From the NCBI GenBank assembly GCA_016291475.1, contig JAEEXJ010000091.1, positions 1 through 13,282 on the forward strand: a stretch of 13,282 nt of DNA, in the 5' to 3' direction. The stretch is from Lachnospiraceae bacterium (lineage in GTDB: Bacteria; Bacillota_A; Clostridia; Lachnospirales; Lachnospiraceae). A program made the translations under genes and the position numbers. Of the stretch, positions 1 to 6,215 are shown one piece after another (the first letter of the stretch is position 1; the number at the start of each line of letters is the position of its first letter). Under the pieces are notes generated by a model. The model did no database searches. It had not been told where the DNA came from and was given only the letters and a program-made list of their open reading frames with translations.

Positions 1-329
1 GCAAGTGCAAGATGACCGCATCCTTCCTGGGTTCCGTAACAGCTCATGACCATATCCGGAGTTATTCCGTCTACATCATAACGCTTTTTAAAATATGTGC
101 AGACAGCCTCAAGCATTTCAGGCATATCCCTGAGGGAATATTTCCAATTATTCGGATCCTGTGCAGCTTCTATAAGCGCATTTTTAATATGCTCAGGTAC
201 CGGGAAATCAGGTGTGCCTACCGAAAAGTTATAGATCTTTTGACCTTTAGCTTCACATTCGATTTTCTTTTCATTCAGTGCCGCGAATATCTCAGCACCG
301 AAATTATTAAGTCTGTCTGCAAATTTCAT
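1..329 (-). CDS. PLP-dependent aminotransferase, class I/II, N-terminal part
   Basis: This is the N-terminal 109 residues or so of a fold-type I aminotransferase; the rest lies beyond the left edge. The translation begins MKFADRLNNFGAEIF and contains NFSVGTPDFPVPEHI, the N-terminal substrate-arm motif (G-x-PDFPxPxHI) of the aspartate / LL-diaminopimelate aminotransferase subgroup. It then has a WKYSLRDMPE segment, where the Y-x-xxxG(M)PE motif sits, and YGTQEG, equivalent to the G(S/T)QEG turn that binds the PLP phosphate. The catalytic lysine would be outside the window. The start ATG has AGAGG about 9 bases upstream. It lies 32 bases after the three-helix membrane protein gene on the same strand and is probably the last visible gene of the operon that begins with the AI-2E permease. 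Substrate cannot be decided from this fragment; an LL-diaminopimelate aminotransferase-like enzyme is the best guess. Confidence 0.85.
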   Translation of the reverse strand, partial: MKFADRLNNFGAEIFAALNEKKIECEAKGQKIYNFSVGTPDFPVPEHIKNALIEAAQDPNNWKYSLRDMPEMLEAVCTYFKKRYDVDGITPDMVMSCYGTQEGCGHLAL

Positions 330-361
330 TTTATTAAACCTCTGTATTTCTTACCAATAAA

Positions 362-844
362 TCAATAGTGCATATAATTATTAGGATCATCTAACATTTT
401 TAGAAATTTTTTGCGAGCTCTTTTCTTATCTAAATATTCCTCCAATATGGTACATAAAATAACGATTAAAGTAAAAATAGCCATCGCAATGATTGATGGA
501 ACAATTTTTTCGCCTTTAATAATGATAACGATTGATGAAGGAATAAATATAAACACAAGGAAAAAAATTACGGTAAGTGTATGATTTTTGATATCTATCA
601 AAGCCCATTCATCATTTATCTGTTCAAACTTATAGCATGAATAATGACCTTTTGTATTTCTTGTTCCGTTTTGCCAAATATATACACTAGCAATTTTTTT
701 GCCCTCCACATTATTAATATTATAATATGGCGGATGTTTTGCCTTTATTCTCTGTCTATATACAAATATAATTATCAAGATAACAATAATAATTCCAGAT
801 AAAATAATATGATGAATCAATAGTTGTTTAAAATAATCGGACAT
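362..844 (-). CDS. Hypothetical three-helix membrane protein, AT-rich
   Basis: I do not recognise this 160-residue protein. It has three strongly hydrophobic stretches (about residues 9-28, 90-109 and 114-134). The loop of about 60 residues between helices 1 and 2 (YYNINNVEGKKIASVYIW...KFEQINDEWALID) looks like a small beta-rich domain. The C-terminal tail is basic then acidic (KKRARKKFLKMLDDPNNYMHY). Its codons are clearly more AT-rich than those of the genes on both sides (many ATA, AAT and ATT), which suggests recent acquisition or weak selection. A GGG about 11 bases before the ATG is the only ribosome binding site. It sits in a co-directional run, 42 bases after the kinase gene and 32 before the aminotransferase gene, with no terminator on either side. 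That the frame is a gene is fairly likely; its function is unknown. Confidence 0.65.
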   Translation of the reverse strand: MSDYFKQLLIHHIILSGIIIVILIIIFVYRQRIKAKHPPYYNINNVEGKKIASVYIWQNGTRNTKGHYSCYKFEQINDEWALIDIKNHTLTVIFFLVFIFIPSSIVIIIKGEKIVPSIIAMAIFTLIVILCTILEEYLDKKRARKKFLKMLDDPNNYMHY

Positions 845-886
845 GTATGCAAATACCCTGATTCCTTTCTTAATGATCCTGCGGTA

Positions 887-1429
887 TTAACTGTTCGTTA
901 AATCCGCATTTTGCGAATAGTTATATATGGATGCCCCACTGCATATACGTGCAACTGTAGCTTCAATATCAAGTCCGGTTTCATCAATTTCTATATCCGC
1001 AAAGCGTCTGTATAGAGGTAACCGTTCATCATAAATATCTGCAAGGGTTTGTCCGGGCTTTAAAACGACGCCTCGGTTTTGCAGATTGCCTAATCTGTGC
1101 GTAAGTTCCTCAAGACTTAAATGCAGATATATTATCAGTGAATTCTTACGTAAGTGATCCATACCTTCGGATCCGTATACGGCGCTGCCTCCTGTGGCAA
1201 TCAGATAGCCTTTCTGATCCAGGCTATTTAGTACATTTTCTTCAATCTTAAGAAATCCCTCAACCCCGTCATCGGCAATTATCTGCTTAAGAAGTCTTTT
1301 TTCTCTGGATTGAATTATCAGATCCGTATCTTCAAATTTAAGGCCGAGAGTCTTGGCAGCAATAACTCCGGCTGTGCTTTTGCCGACTCCCGGCATTCCT
1401 ATCAATACAATATTCTCGTACTCTCTCAT
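887..1429 (-). CDS. Shikimate-kinase-like P-loop kinase (AroK family) with altered substrate residues
   Basis: A 180-residue NMP-kinase-fold protein of typical AroK length. It has a Walker A loop GMPGVGKST (residues 11-19), the DTD pair (34-36) where shikimate kinases bind substrate and magnesium, a TGGS loop (79-82), and a lid region ending in DERLPLYRRFADIEID (134-149), which keeps the R-x-P-x-Y arginine. Canonical shikimate kinases phosphorylate shikimate in aromatic amino acid synthesis. Two substrate positions differ here: the FR motif (Arg58 of the Mycobacterium enzyme) reads FLK, and GGG reads GGS. The substrate may therefore not be shikimate. The ATG is 21 bases after the stop of the Dtd-GGDEF gene with no Shine-Dalgarno directly before it; a perfect 16-bp palindrome fills that gap. 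The P-loop start context rules out a much later start. Family call is firm, shikimate specificity is not. Confidence 0.8.
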   Translation of the reverse strand: MREYENIVLIGMPGVGKSTAGVIAAKTLGLKFEDTDLIIQSREKRLLKQIIADDGVEGFLKIEENVLNSLDQKGYLIATGGSAVYGSEGMDHLRKNSLIIYLHLSLEELTHRLGNLQNRGVVLKPGQTLADIYDERLPLYRRFADIEIDETGLDIEATVARICSGASIYNYSQNADLTNS

Positions 1430-1450
1430 CTTGTTAATTAATTAACAGAG

Positions 1451-2968
1451 TTACCTGCGTCTTTGGTCTAACTCTTTATGCTCCATGTAAAATTTTCTCT
1501 TATCCGCATACATCGATTCATCAGCTTCATGAAAAGCCCTGAGTACATCTCTGGTGCTTTCGACAAAACTGTGACCGATAGCAAAGCTTACGCTTTCGTC
1601 TGAAGATATAGCTTCTCTGAGTTCTGAAACTTTATTAAGAACTTCATCTTCGGTTACATCCTTGAGAAGAACAAAAAATTCATCTCCGCCTGCTCTGAAT
1701 ATCTCATATCCGACAAATACACGCTGAAGAATAAGAGCTGCATTCTTTAGAAGCAGGTCTCCTGCTTCATGGCCTTTGGTATCATTTACCCTCTTAAGCC
1801 CGTTCAGATCAGCGAAAACAACACCTAATGAATGTCCGGACTTGTCTTTGGCAAGGGAGTCAACTCTGTCGTTCATTGCGTTACGATTGAAAACTCCGGT
1901 AAGAAGATCAACCGTACTAAGCATATGCAATCTGTTGAGCAATCTGAATCTTGATATTTCGGACGAAAGGAAAAAGGTTGTCAGCTCAAGGGTTTCCTTA
2001 ATACGTTCTGTATTAGCCGTTTCAAAATTTGAAGCCCATATATAGCCTATAAGTTCACCTTCAAAACTCAGGGGACAAAGCACAATATTGTAGACATGAG
2101 ATTTTGTAAGTGACTTATACCATGCGGGATTCGTCAAATTGATCTTTTGAAGATCAGCTACATCTTTTATTATCAGGCTTGAATCATCGTGAACGACCTT
2201 ACCCCAGGTTTCAACAAGTCTGAACTGTTCTTCACCGCGCCAATCTATCCACTCTTCATTTGAATCATCTGATTTGGAATGGGCGAGCATTGAGCATTTG
2301 CGATTTGCCTTATCTACCAGAAGCAGACATACATGTTTGGCTTCGCATATTCTTCTGATGTCTATAATAACTTCGTTAATGGCTTCTCCGAAATCCTCGG
2401 CACCACGAAGTTTAAAACATGTTTTTAAAACATCGGCAGCGGTTTCTTTGGACAGATTATCAAGAATCTTGGAACCTGAATCAACAGAATTTGTCTTAAG
2501 ATCATCGGAATCTAGAACGATGGTAAAGGGACCGTCATTGGTAAGGTCCACTCTCATATCGGCGCCGAACTCTCCTGTCTCGGTCATGAACCCTGCTTTG
2601 CGGCACTCTTCTACTATATATTCATAAATAGGAATTGCCTGTTCGGGTCTCGCGGCATTTATAAATGCAGGTCTGTTTCCGTGACTGCAATCGGCGCAAA
2701 GAGTAAACTGGGAAACTATCAGAAGTTCTCCACCGACAGTTTTCAGATCAAGATTGGTCTTTCCGTTTTCATCTTCGAATATCCTGAGGCCGAGAAGTTT
2801 CTTGACCATCTTATCAGCCGTTTCAATGGTATCTTCCTTTGTGATACCACAAAGGACCAGGAATCCTTTACCGATGAATCCTGATATTCTTTCACTTATT
2901 TTATTGTCCTGAGAAGTTTCAATTATCGATACCGATGCATTTAAAACTCTTTGAATTACAAACTTCAT
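1451..2968 (-). CDS. dtd: D-aminoacyl-tRNA deacylase (Dtd) fused to GAF and GGDEF domains
   Basis: One uninterrupted 505-residue frame. Residues 1-155 form a complete Dtd: [15 protein letters not shown] at the start, [17 protein letters not shown] (86-102) holding the SQFTL active-site motif, and NDGPFT (144-149) with the Gly-cisPro motif that excludes L-aminoacyl-tRNA. Dtd hydrolyses D-aminoacyl-tRNA in the cytosol. Normal family length is about 150, so the remaining 350 residues are extra. After a short linker, about 165-340 looks like a GAF sensor domain. Residues 350-495 are a diguanylate cyclase: [31 protein letters not shown] with the metal aspartate near 387, and an intact GGDEF at 427-431. 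The RxxD inhibitory site is not present (FVGY instead). No TM segment, so it should be cytosolic. Its ATG shares a base with the permease stop (TAATG), implying coupled translation. Both domains look catalytically intact; the biological link between them is unknown. Confidence 0.93.
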   Translation of the reverse strand: MKFVIQRVLNASVSIIETSQDNKISERISGFIGKGFLVLCGITKEDTIETADKMVKKLLGLRIFEDENGKTNLDLKTVGGELLIVSQFTLCADCSHGNRPAFINAARPEQAIPIYEYIVEECRKAGFMTETGEFGADMRVDLTNDGPFTIVLDSDDLKTNSVDSGSKILDNLSKETAADVLKTCFKLRGAEDFGEAINEVIIDIRRICEAKHVCLLLVDKANRKCSMLAHSKSDDSNEEWIDWRGEEQFRLVETWGKVVHDDSSLIIKDVADLQKINLTNPAWYKSLTKSHVYNIVLCPLSFEGELIGYIWASNFETANTERIKETLELTTFFLSSEISRFRLLNRLHMLSTVDLLTGVFNRNAMNDRVDSLAKDKSGHSLGVVFADLNGLKRVNDTKGHEAGDLLLKNAALILQRVFVGYEIFRAGGDEFFVLLKDVTEDEVLNKVSELREAISSDESVSFAIGHSFVESTRDVLRAFHEADESMYADKRKFYMEHKELDQRRR

Positions 2969-4389
2969 TACTTCTTTTTATCTTTTTTATTTGATTTATT
3001 ATTCTTGAAATTATCTATTACCGTTGATATGAATGCTTTCTTCTCCGGTCTTTTTTCCATAGGGGGAATGGGATTTACGGAGCCGTCTTCATTAATGGAA
3101 CCGAGATCTATATAATCTCTGGTTCTGTAAGGATATCCTTTTTGCTTAAGTCTGTTTCTGCCAAGCTGCTTAAGCCCTGCATAGATAACGGCAAAAACAG
3201 GAACACCGACGACCATTCCGAAAACACCGAAAAGTCCGCCGAACAACGTGATAGAAAAAATGATCCAAAATCCCGTAAGTCCTGTTGATGTAGACAGGAT
3301 CCTGGGCCCAAGAACATTTCCGTCAAACTGCTGCAACGCAAGGATAAATAAAACAAATGCAAGAGCTTTTCCTGGGTGCAGAGGATCAAAAGCAAATATA
3401 AGTATAGTGGAAGGTATTGCTCCGAAATACGGTCCGAAGAAAGGAATGATATTGGTCACACCTACGATAATGCTGATAAGGATCGCATACGGAATCTGCA
3501 TCAAAGTACAGCCCATAAAACAGATCAATCCCACGAGTATCGAATCAATTATCTTTCCGAAGAAAAAACCGATGAAGGTTCTGTGAGTGTATCTGAAGGC
3601 CTCAACAAGAGCATTTGCAGTCTCTCTGGGGAAAATCGAATAGATAACTTTCTTGCTTCTTCCCACATGATGTTCCTTACTCCAGAGCACATAAATGGAT
3701 ATGATAAATCCTATTATGAAGTTCCAAAGCTTTTTTATAAACGTCAGAAAACTTTGAGACAGGAACTTGAAAACATTACCGGTAAGTGATTTAAAAAGCT
3801 CATTTACCCAGCTGGAGATATCATCCGAAAAGTTATTAAGATCATCCACCACAAAGGCTTTAACAGAAGGATTATCTTCAAGAAATTCACCAAACCAGAC
3901 AGTTATATTATTCAGATATATATCGATATTGGAGACTATGTTCTTCATTGAAGGAATAACCTGTTTGATGGCTATCTGAATGATCGCATATACCAATAAC
4001 ATAGATAAGATAATGATTATGATAATGGAAGTGCCTCTTGCCAGGGGCATCTTGTTATCATCTTTTATAAACTTTATTTTCTTATATATCTGATACATTA
4101 CCTTTGTTTCGAGTAAGTTCAACAAAGGGCTGTACAGATATGCAATAATAAATCCTACATAAACGGGTGACAGGATCTTATTGATATGTTTTATACTTGC
4201 CTTGAATTCGTCATGATAAAAAACAATGTAGATAGACAGAATGCAACATAAGAAAGTAACAAAGAATGTCAGTCCCCATTTGAAATAATGGTTGTCGAAT
4301 TTAGGATTCTTATTTTTGTTACGGATCCTGCCTTCGGAATTGACTGTGATTATATCTTTTTCTTCTCTGTCGTCTTTGAAATTGGTCAT
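2968..4389 (-). CDS. AI-2E family transporter (UPF0118 permease)
   Basis: A 473-residue integral membrane protein of the AI-2E/UPF0118 family, whose members (TqsA, YtvI, YdbI and others) export small molecules or work as sodium-coupled exporters; the substrate cannot be read from sequence. About eight hydrophobic segments are visible: near residues 37-57, 72-90, 119-141, 220-237, 275-295, 301-320, 341-357 and 372-402. A long soluble stretch (about 145-215) lies between the third and fourth, as usual in the family. The family signature is clear in [16 protein letters not shown] (311-326) and [12 protein letters not shown] (353-364), followed by [14 protein letters not shown]. The N-terminal 35 and C-terminal 60 residues are charged, lysine-rich and probably cytosolic. 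The start is fixed by AAAGGGG six to seven bases upstream. It is the first gene of the left minus-strand operon and is coupled to the Dtd-GGDEF gene. Confidence 0.9.
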   Translation of the reverse strand: MTNFKDDREEKDIITVNSEGRIRNKNKNPKFDNHYFKWGLTFFVTFLCCILSIYIVFYHDEFKASIKHINKILSPVYVGFIIAYLYSPLLNLLETKVMYQIYKKIKFIKDDNKMPLARGTSIIIIIILSMLLVYAIIQIAIKQVIPSMKNIVSNIDIYLNNITVWFGEFLEDNPSVKAFVVDDLNNFSDDISSWVNELFKSLTGNVFKFLSQSFLTFIKKLWNFIIGFIISIYVLWSKEHHVGRSKKVIYSIFPRETANALVEAFRYTHRTFIGFFFGKIIDSILVGLICFMGCTLMQIPYAILISIIVGVTNIIPFFGPYFGAIPSTILIFAFDPLHPGKALAFVLFILALQQFDGNVLGPRILSTSTGLTGFWIIFSITLFGGLFGVFGMVVGVPVFAVIYAGLKQLGRNRLKQKGYPYRTRDYIDLGSINEDGSVNPIPPMEKRPEKKAFISTVIDNFKNNKSNKKDKKK

Positions 4390-4414
4390 GTTGTCACCCC
4401 TTTAGAACTAAGTA

Positions 4415-4423
4415 ATTATAACA
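4415..4423 (-). promoter_or_regulatory. Extended -10 promoter for the AI-2E permease operon
   Basis: The minus strand reads TGTTATAAT, a perfect extended -10 element (TGn plus TATAAT). No good -35 is visible, which extended -10 promoters can do without. Transcription would begin near 4408 and leave about 19 untranslated bases holding the AAAGGGG ribosome binding site (4397-4403). Confidence 0.65.
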
Positions 4424-4463
4424 TTTAGGGCATCAAATTTCATCACTTTGACTTAAAGAATTG

Positions 4464-4472
4464 TGATAAAAT
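4464..4472 (+). promoter_or_regulatory. Candidate extended -10 promoter for the tyrosine recombinase
   Basis: The plus strand reads TGATAAAAT, an extended -10 (TGn plus TAAAAT). A start site seven bases downstream falls at 4479, the A of the recombinase ATG, so the transcript may be leaderless. There is no Shine-Dalgarno before that ATG, which fits. A TTGACT at 4448-4453 is only 13 bases from this -10, too close to be its -35. Confidence 0.45.
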
Positions 4473-4478
4473 CTAACT

Positions 4479-5573
4479 ATGGCAGTACTTAATAACGAAA
4501 ACTATCATGAGGCTCAGGTAAGGGACAATATCCGCAAAATGCGTCTTGTCCTTGAAACTCTGCCTGCATGGCTCAAAGAATATTTCAGATCGGTTGAATC
4601 AAACACATCAGCCAGAACCAGGCTTGCTTATGCCTACGACATAAGGATGTTTTTTGAATTTCTCAAAGAAAACAATCCTTCTCTTAAAAACAAGGAAATA
4701 CCTGATTTTAATATTTCTATTCTTGAAAGCATTACGCGAAGCGATATCGAAGAATATCTCGAAAACATCTCTCTGTATGAAAAAGACGGAAGGACCGTAA
4801 TAAACGGAGAAAGAGGCAAGGCAAGAAAACTCTCTGCATTAAGGAGTATGTATAAATACTTTTTCGAAACGGAACGTGTTTCCAAAAACACCGCAGATCT
4901 TGTCATCCCTCCCAAGATTCATGAAAAAGAGATAATAAGACTTGATACCGATGAGGTTGCAAGACTTCTGGATATGGTTGAAACCGGTGAGAATCTCACA
5001 GATAAAGAGCTGATCTATCATTCACGGACCAAGACAAGAGATGTTGCAATACTTACTCTTCTTCTCGGAACCGGAATCCGTGTGTCCGAATGCGTAGGTA
5101 TCAATTTAAATGATTTGGATTTCAAGAACGGCGGAATAAAGGTTACCAGAAAAGGCGGAAACGAAGCCATTGTATACTTTGGCGACGAAGTGGAAGCAGC
5201 TCTCCACGATTATCTGGAAGAAAGAGAACGTATAAACACGGAAAGCGGATCGGAAAACGCACTCTTCCTCTCTCTTCAGAATAAAAGAATAAGCGTAAGA
5301 GCGGTTGAGAAACTGGTTAAGAAGTATTCATCAAGACTTACTACTCTCAAGAAGATAACCCCTCATAAATTGAGAAGCACATACGGTACCGCTCTTTACA
5401 GAGAAACCGGGGATATCTATCTGGTCGCCGATGTTCTTGGGCACAAAGACGTTAATACCACCAGAAAACATTATGCCGCCCAGTTTGAAGAAAGCAGGAA
5501 ACACGCCGCAAATGCAGTAACTCTAAGGGAAAAGGCTCCCGAAAAGAGTAAAAAGAAACCAAAAGATGATTGA
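4479..5573 (+). CDS. Tyrosine recombinase, XerC/XerD type
   Basis: A 364-residue site-specific recombinase. The N-terminal SAM-like core-binding domain spans about residues 28-145 (WLKEYFRS...TRLAYAYDIRMFFEFL; RKLSALRSMYKYFFE). The catalytic domain spans about 150-340 with all six expected residues: R201 (GTGIRVSE), K225 (TRKGG), H296 and R299 (HKLR), H322 (LGHKD) and nucleophile Y332 (TTRKHYA). It should cut and rejoin DNA at paired sites. Being a lone chromosomal copy with no phage or integron genes nearby, it may be the housekeeping recombinase that resolves chromosome dimers at dif. It is about 60 residues longer than textbook XerC/D because of an N-terminal lead-in and a lysine-rich tail (EKSKKKPKDD). 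It is divergent from the permease gene and monocistronic, ending at a hairpin. A start at Met21 is possible, but it has no ribosome binding site either. Confidence 0.9.
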   Translation: MAVLNNENYHEAQVRDNIRKMRLVLETLPAWLKEYFRSVESNTSARTRLAYAYDIRMFFEFLKENNPSLKNKEIPDFNISILESITRSDIEEYLENISLYEKDGRTVINGERGKARKLSALRSMYKYFFETERVSKNTADLVIPPKIHEKEIIRLDTDEVARLLDMVETGENLTDKELIYHSRTKTRDVAILTLLLGTGIRVSECVGINLNDLDFKNGGIKVTRKGGNEAIVYFGDEVEAALHDYLEERERINTESGSENALFLSLQNKRISVRAVEKLVKKYSSRLTTLKKITPHKLRSTYGTALYRETGDIYLVADVLGHKDVNTTRKHYAAQFEESRKHAANAVTLREKAPEKSKKKPKDD

Positions 5574-5580
5574 CATAATA

Positions 5581-5617
5581 AAACGGATCTTCCGAAAAGG
5601 AGATCCGTTTATTTATG
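5581..5617 (+). terminator. Rho-independent terminator after the recombinase gene
   Basis: AAACGGATCT (5581-5590) pairs perfectly with AGATCCGTTT (5601-5610) around a 10-base loop, and is followed by TTTATTTAT. It lies 8 bases after the recombinase stop. The other strand has a weaker U-rich tail (TTATTATG), so it may also help stop the converging LysM transcript. Confidence 0.8.
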
Positions 5618-5652
5618 TGAGATATTCATTCCCAAAAGATATGTATTTATTC

Positions 5653-5680
5653 CAAAATGTTATATTTATATATCATTTTG
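5653..5680. repeat. 28-bp AT-rich inverted repeat between convergent genes
   Basis: CAAAATG (5653-5659) and CATTTTG (5674-5680) are perfect inverted arms. Extended to 11 bases the arms match at 10 positions around a 6-base centre. It lies between the 3' ends of the recombinase gene and the LysM gene. It has no good T-run on either side, so as a terminator it would be poor. Its 11-6-11 layout recalls Xer sites, but its sequence does not match known dif sites. Confidence 0.4.
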
Positions 5681-5693
5681 TAGTGCATAGCTA

Positions 5694-6035
5694 TCATTTA
5701 TACTCTGTTGAATAATAGCAAATACTGATAAGTTCACCTGCTTTTATCTCATCCGAAAAGTACATCTGGTTCATCTTGCGCACTTCAGAAACATAATCCG
5801 ATACCGATGAATAGTGGATTTCATCCATATACCGTTCAGCTATTGAAGTAAGTGTATCACCGGCACATACTCTGTACATTGTCGTATATTTATAATATAC
5901 AGTGTCATCATACTCGGCAGGTGATCCGGCTTTTGTTCTGATAGCAAATGCGCCTATAAAGAATATCATAACCATTACAAGAATTATAGCAAAAGTGAGT
6001 GCCCGTCTTCTGTTTAAGCTGATCAATGCTCTCAT
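5694..6035 (-). CDS. YneA-like membrane-anchored LysM protein, probable SOS cell-division inhibitor
   Basis: A 113-residue protein with a basic N-terminus (MRALISLNRRRA), one transmembrane helix (about 13-32) and a single LysM domain (about 53-107: YRVCAGDTLTSIAERY...MNQMYFSDEIKAGELISI). LysM binds peptidoglycan, so the domain should face the wall. This size and layout match Bacillus YneA (about 105 residues), which delays division during the SOS response and whose gene lies beside lexA. Here lexA is 1.3 kb away with one gene between. The promoter carries two LexA-box-like sites, which supports the call independently. GGAGGG sits four bases before the ATG. LysM domains are weakly conserved, so homology to YneA is inferred from architecture, neighbourhood and operators rather than sequence identity. 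The gene appears to be monocistronic. Confidence 0.82.
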   Translation of the reverse strand: MRALISLNRRRALTFAIILVMVMIFFIGAFAIRTKAGSPAEYDDTVYYKYTTMYRVCAGDTLTSIAERYMDEIHYSSVSDYVSEVRKMNQMYFSDEIKAGELISICYYSTEYK

Positions 6036-6056
6036 GATTCCCTCCGAATATATGTT

Positions 6057-6072
6057 CAGAACATCTGTTCTG
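6057..6072. promoter_or_regulatory. LexA box at the transcription start of the LysM gene
   Basis: CAGAACATCTGTTCTG has perfect 7-base inverted arms around TC and contains GAAC-N4-GTTC, the core of the Gram-positive LexA operator. It lies immediately downstream of the LysM -10 box, covering the predicted start site near 6071. Confidence 0.75.
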
Positions 6073-6077
6073 CTCGT

Positions 6078-6106
6078 ATTATATCGAACAAATTTTCGAG
6101 TGTCAA
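6078..6106 (-). promoter_or_regulatory. Perfect consensus promoter of the LysM (YneA-like) gene
   Basis: On the minus strand TTGACA (6106-6101) and TATAAT (6083-6078) are separated by exactly 17 bases: a full-consensus vegetative promoter. Such strength is typical of genes held off by a repressor. Predicted start is near 6071, giving a leader of about 36 bases with GGAGGG. Confidence 0.85.
6085..6098. promoter_or_regulatory. LexA box inside the -35/-10 spacer of the LysM gene
   Basis: CGAACAAATTTTCG matches the Bacillus-type consensus CGAACRNRYGTTYG at 13 of 14 positions (one G to T). It fits wholly within the 17-base spacer, so bound LexA would block RNA polymerase. Confidence 0.7.
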
Positions 6107-6152
6107 CACTTTTTTATAATTCCTTTTTTTTATATAGAATCTTGCCGATTCT

Positions 6153-6161
6153 TGCTATATA
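6153..6161 (+). promoter_or_regulatory. Candidate extended -10 promoter of the DUF3048 gene
   Basis: TGCTATATA is an extended -10-like element about 55 bases before the DUF3048 start codon; no convincing -35 is seen. A 17-base inverted repeat, AGAATC-N5-GATTCT (6136-6152), abuts it and could be an operator. Neither LexA box in this divergent region overlaps it. Confidence 0.4.
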
Positions 6162-6215
6162 ATCAAGTTATATTCCACACTTTAATGTTCGGAATAATAT
6201 ATTCAGGAGGATATT

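Noticed and set aside
12..368. Plus-strand frame of 118 codons at the left edge
   Set aside because: It is antisense to the aminotransferase N-terminus, whose motifs (PDFPVPEHI, GTQEG) are unmistakable.
845..886. Possible terminator between the kinase gene and the membrane-protein gene
   Set aside because: AATACC and GGTATT can pair but are about 25 bases apart with no T-run, so no convincing hairpin.
3376..3789. Plus-strand frame of 137 codons inside the AI-2E permease gene
   Set aside because: The opposite strand encodes a conserved membrane protein over the whole span. This frame has no ribosome binding site or family features.
5581..5693. A canonical dif site or attachment site next to the recombinase gene
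   Set aside because: No match to Firmicutes dif sequence, no direct repeats and no tRNA or phage genes nearby. Only the layout of one AT-rich inverted repeat is suggestive.
6108..6135. T-rich run in the LysM/DUF3048 divergent region as a terminator
   Set aside because: No GC-rich stem precedes it on either strand, and both genes are transcribed away from this region.
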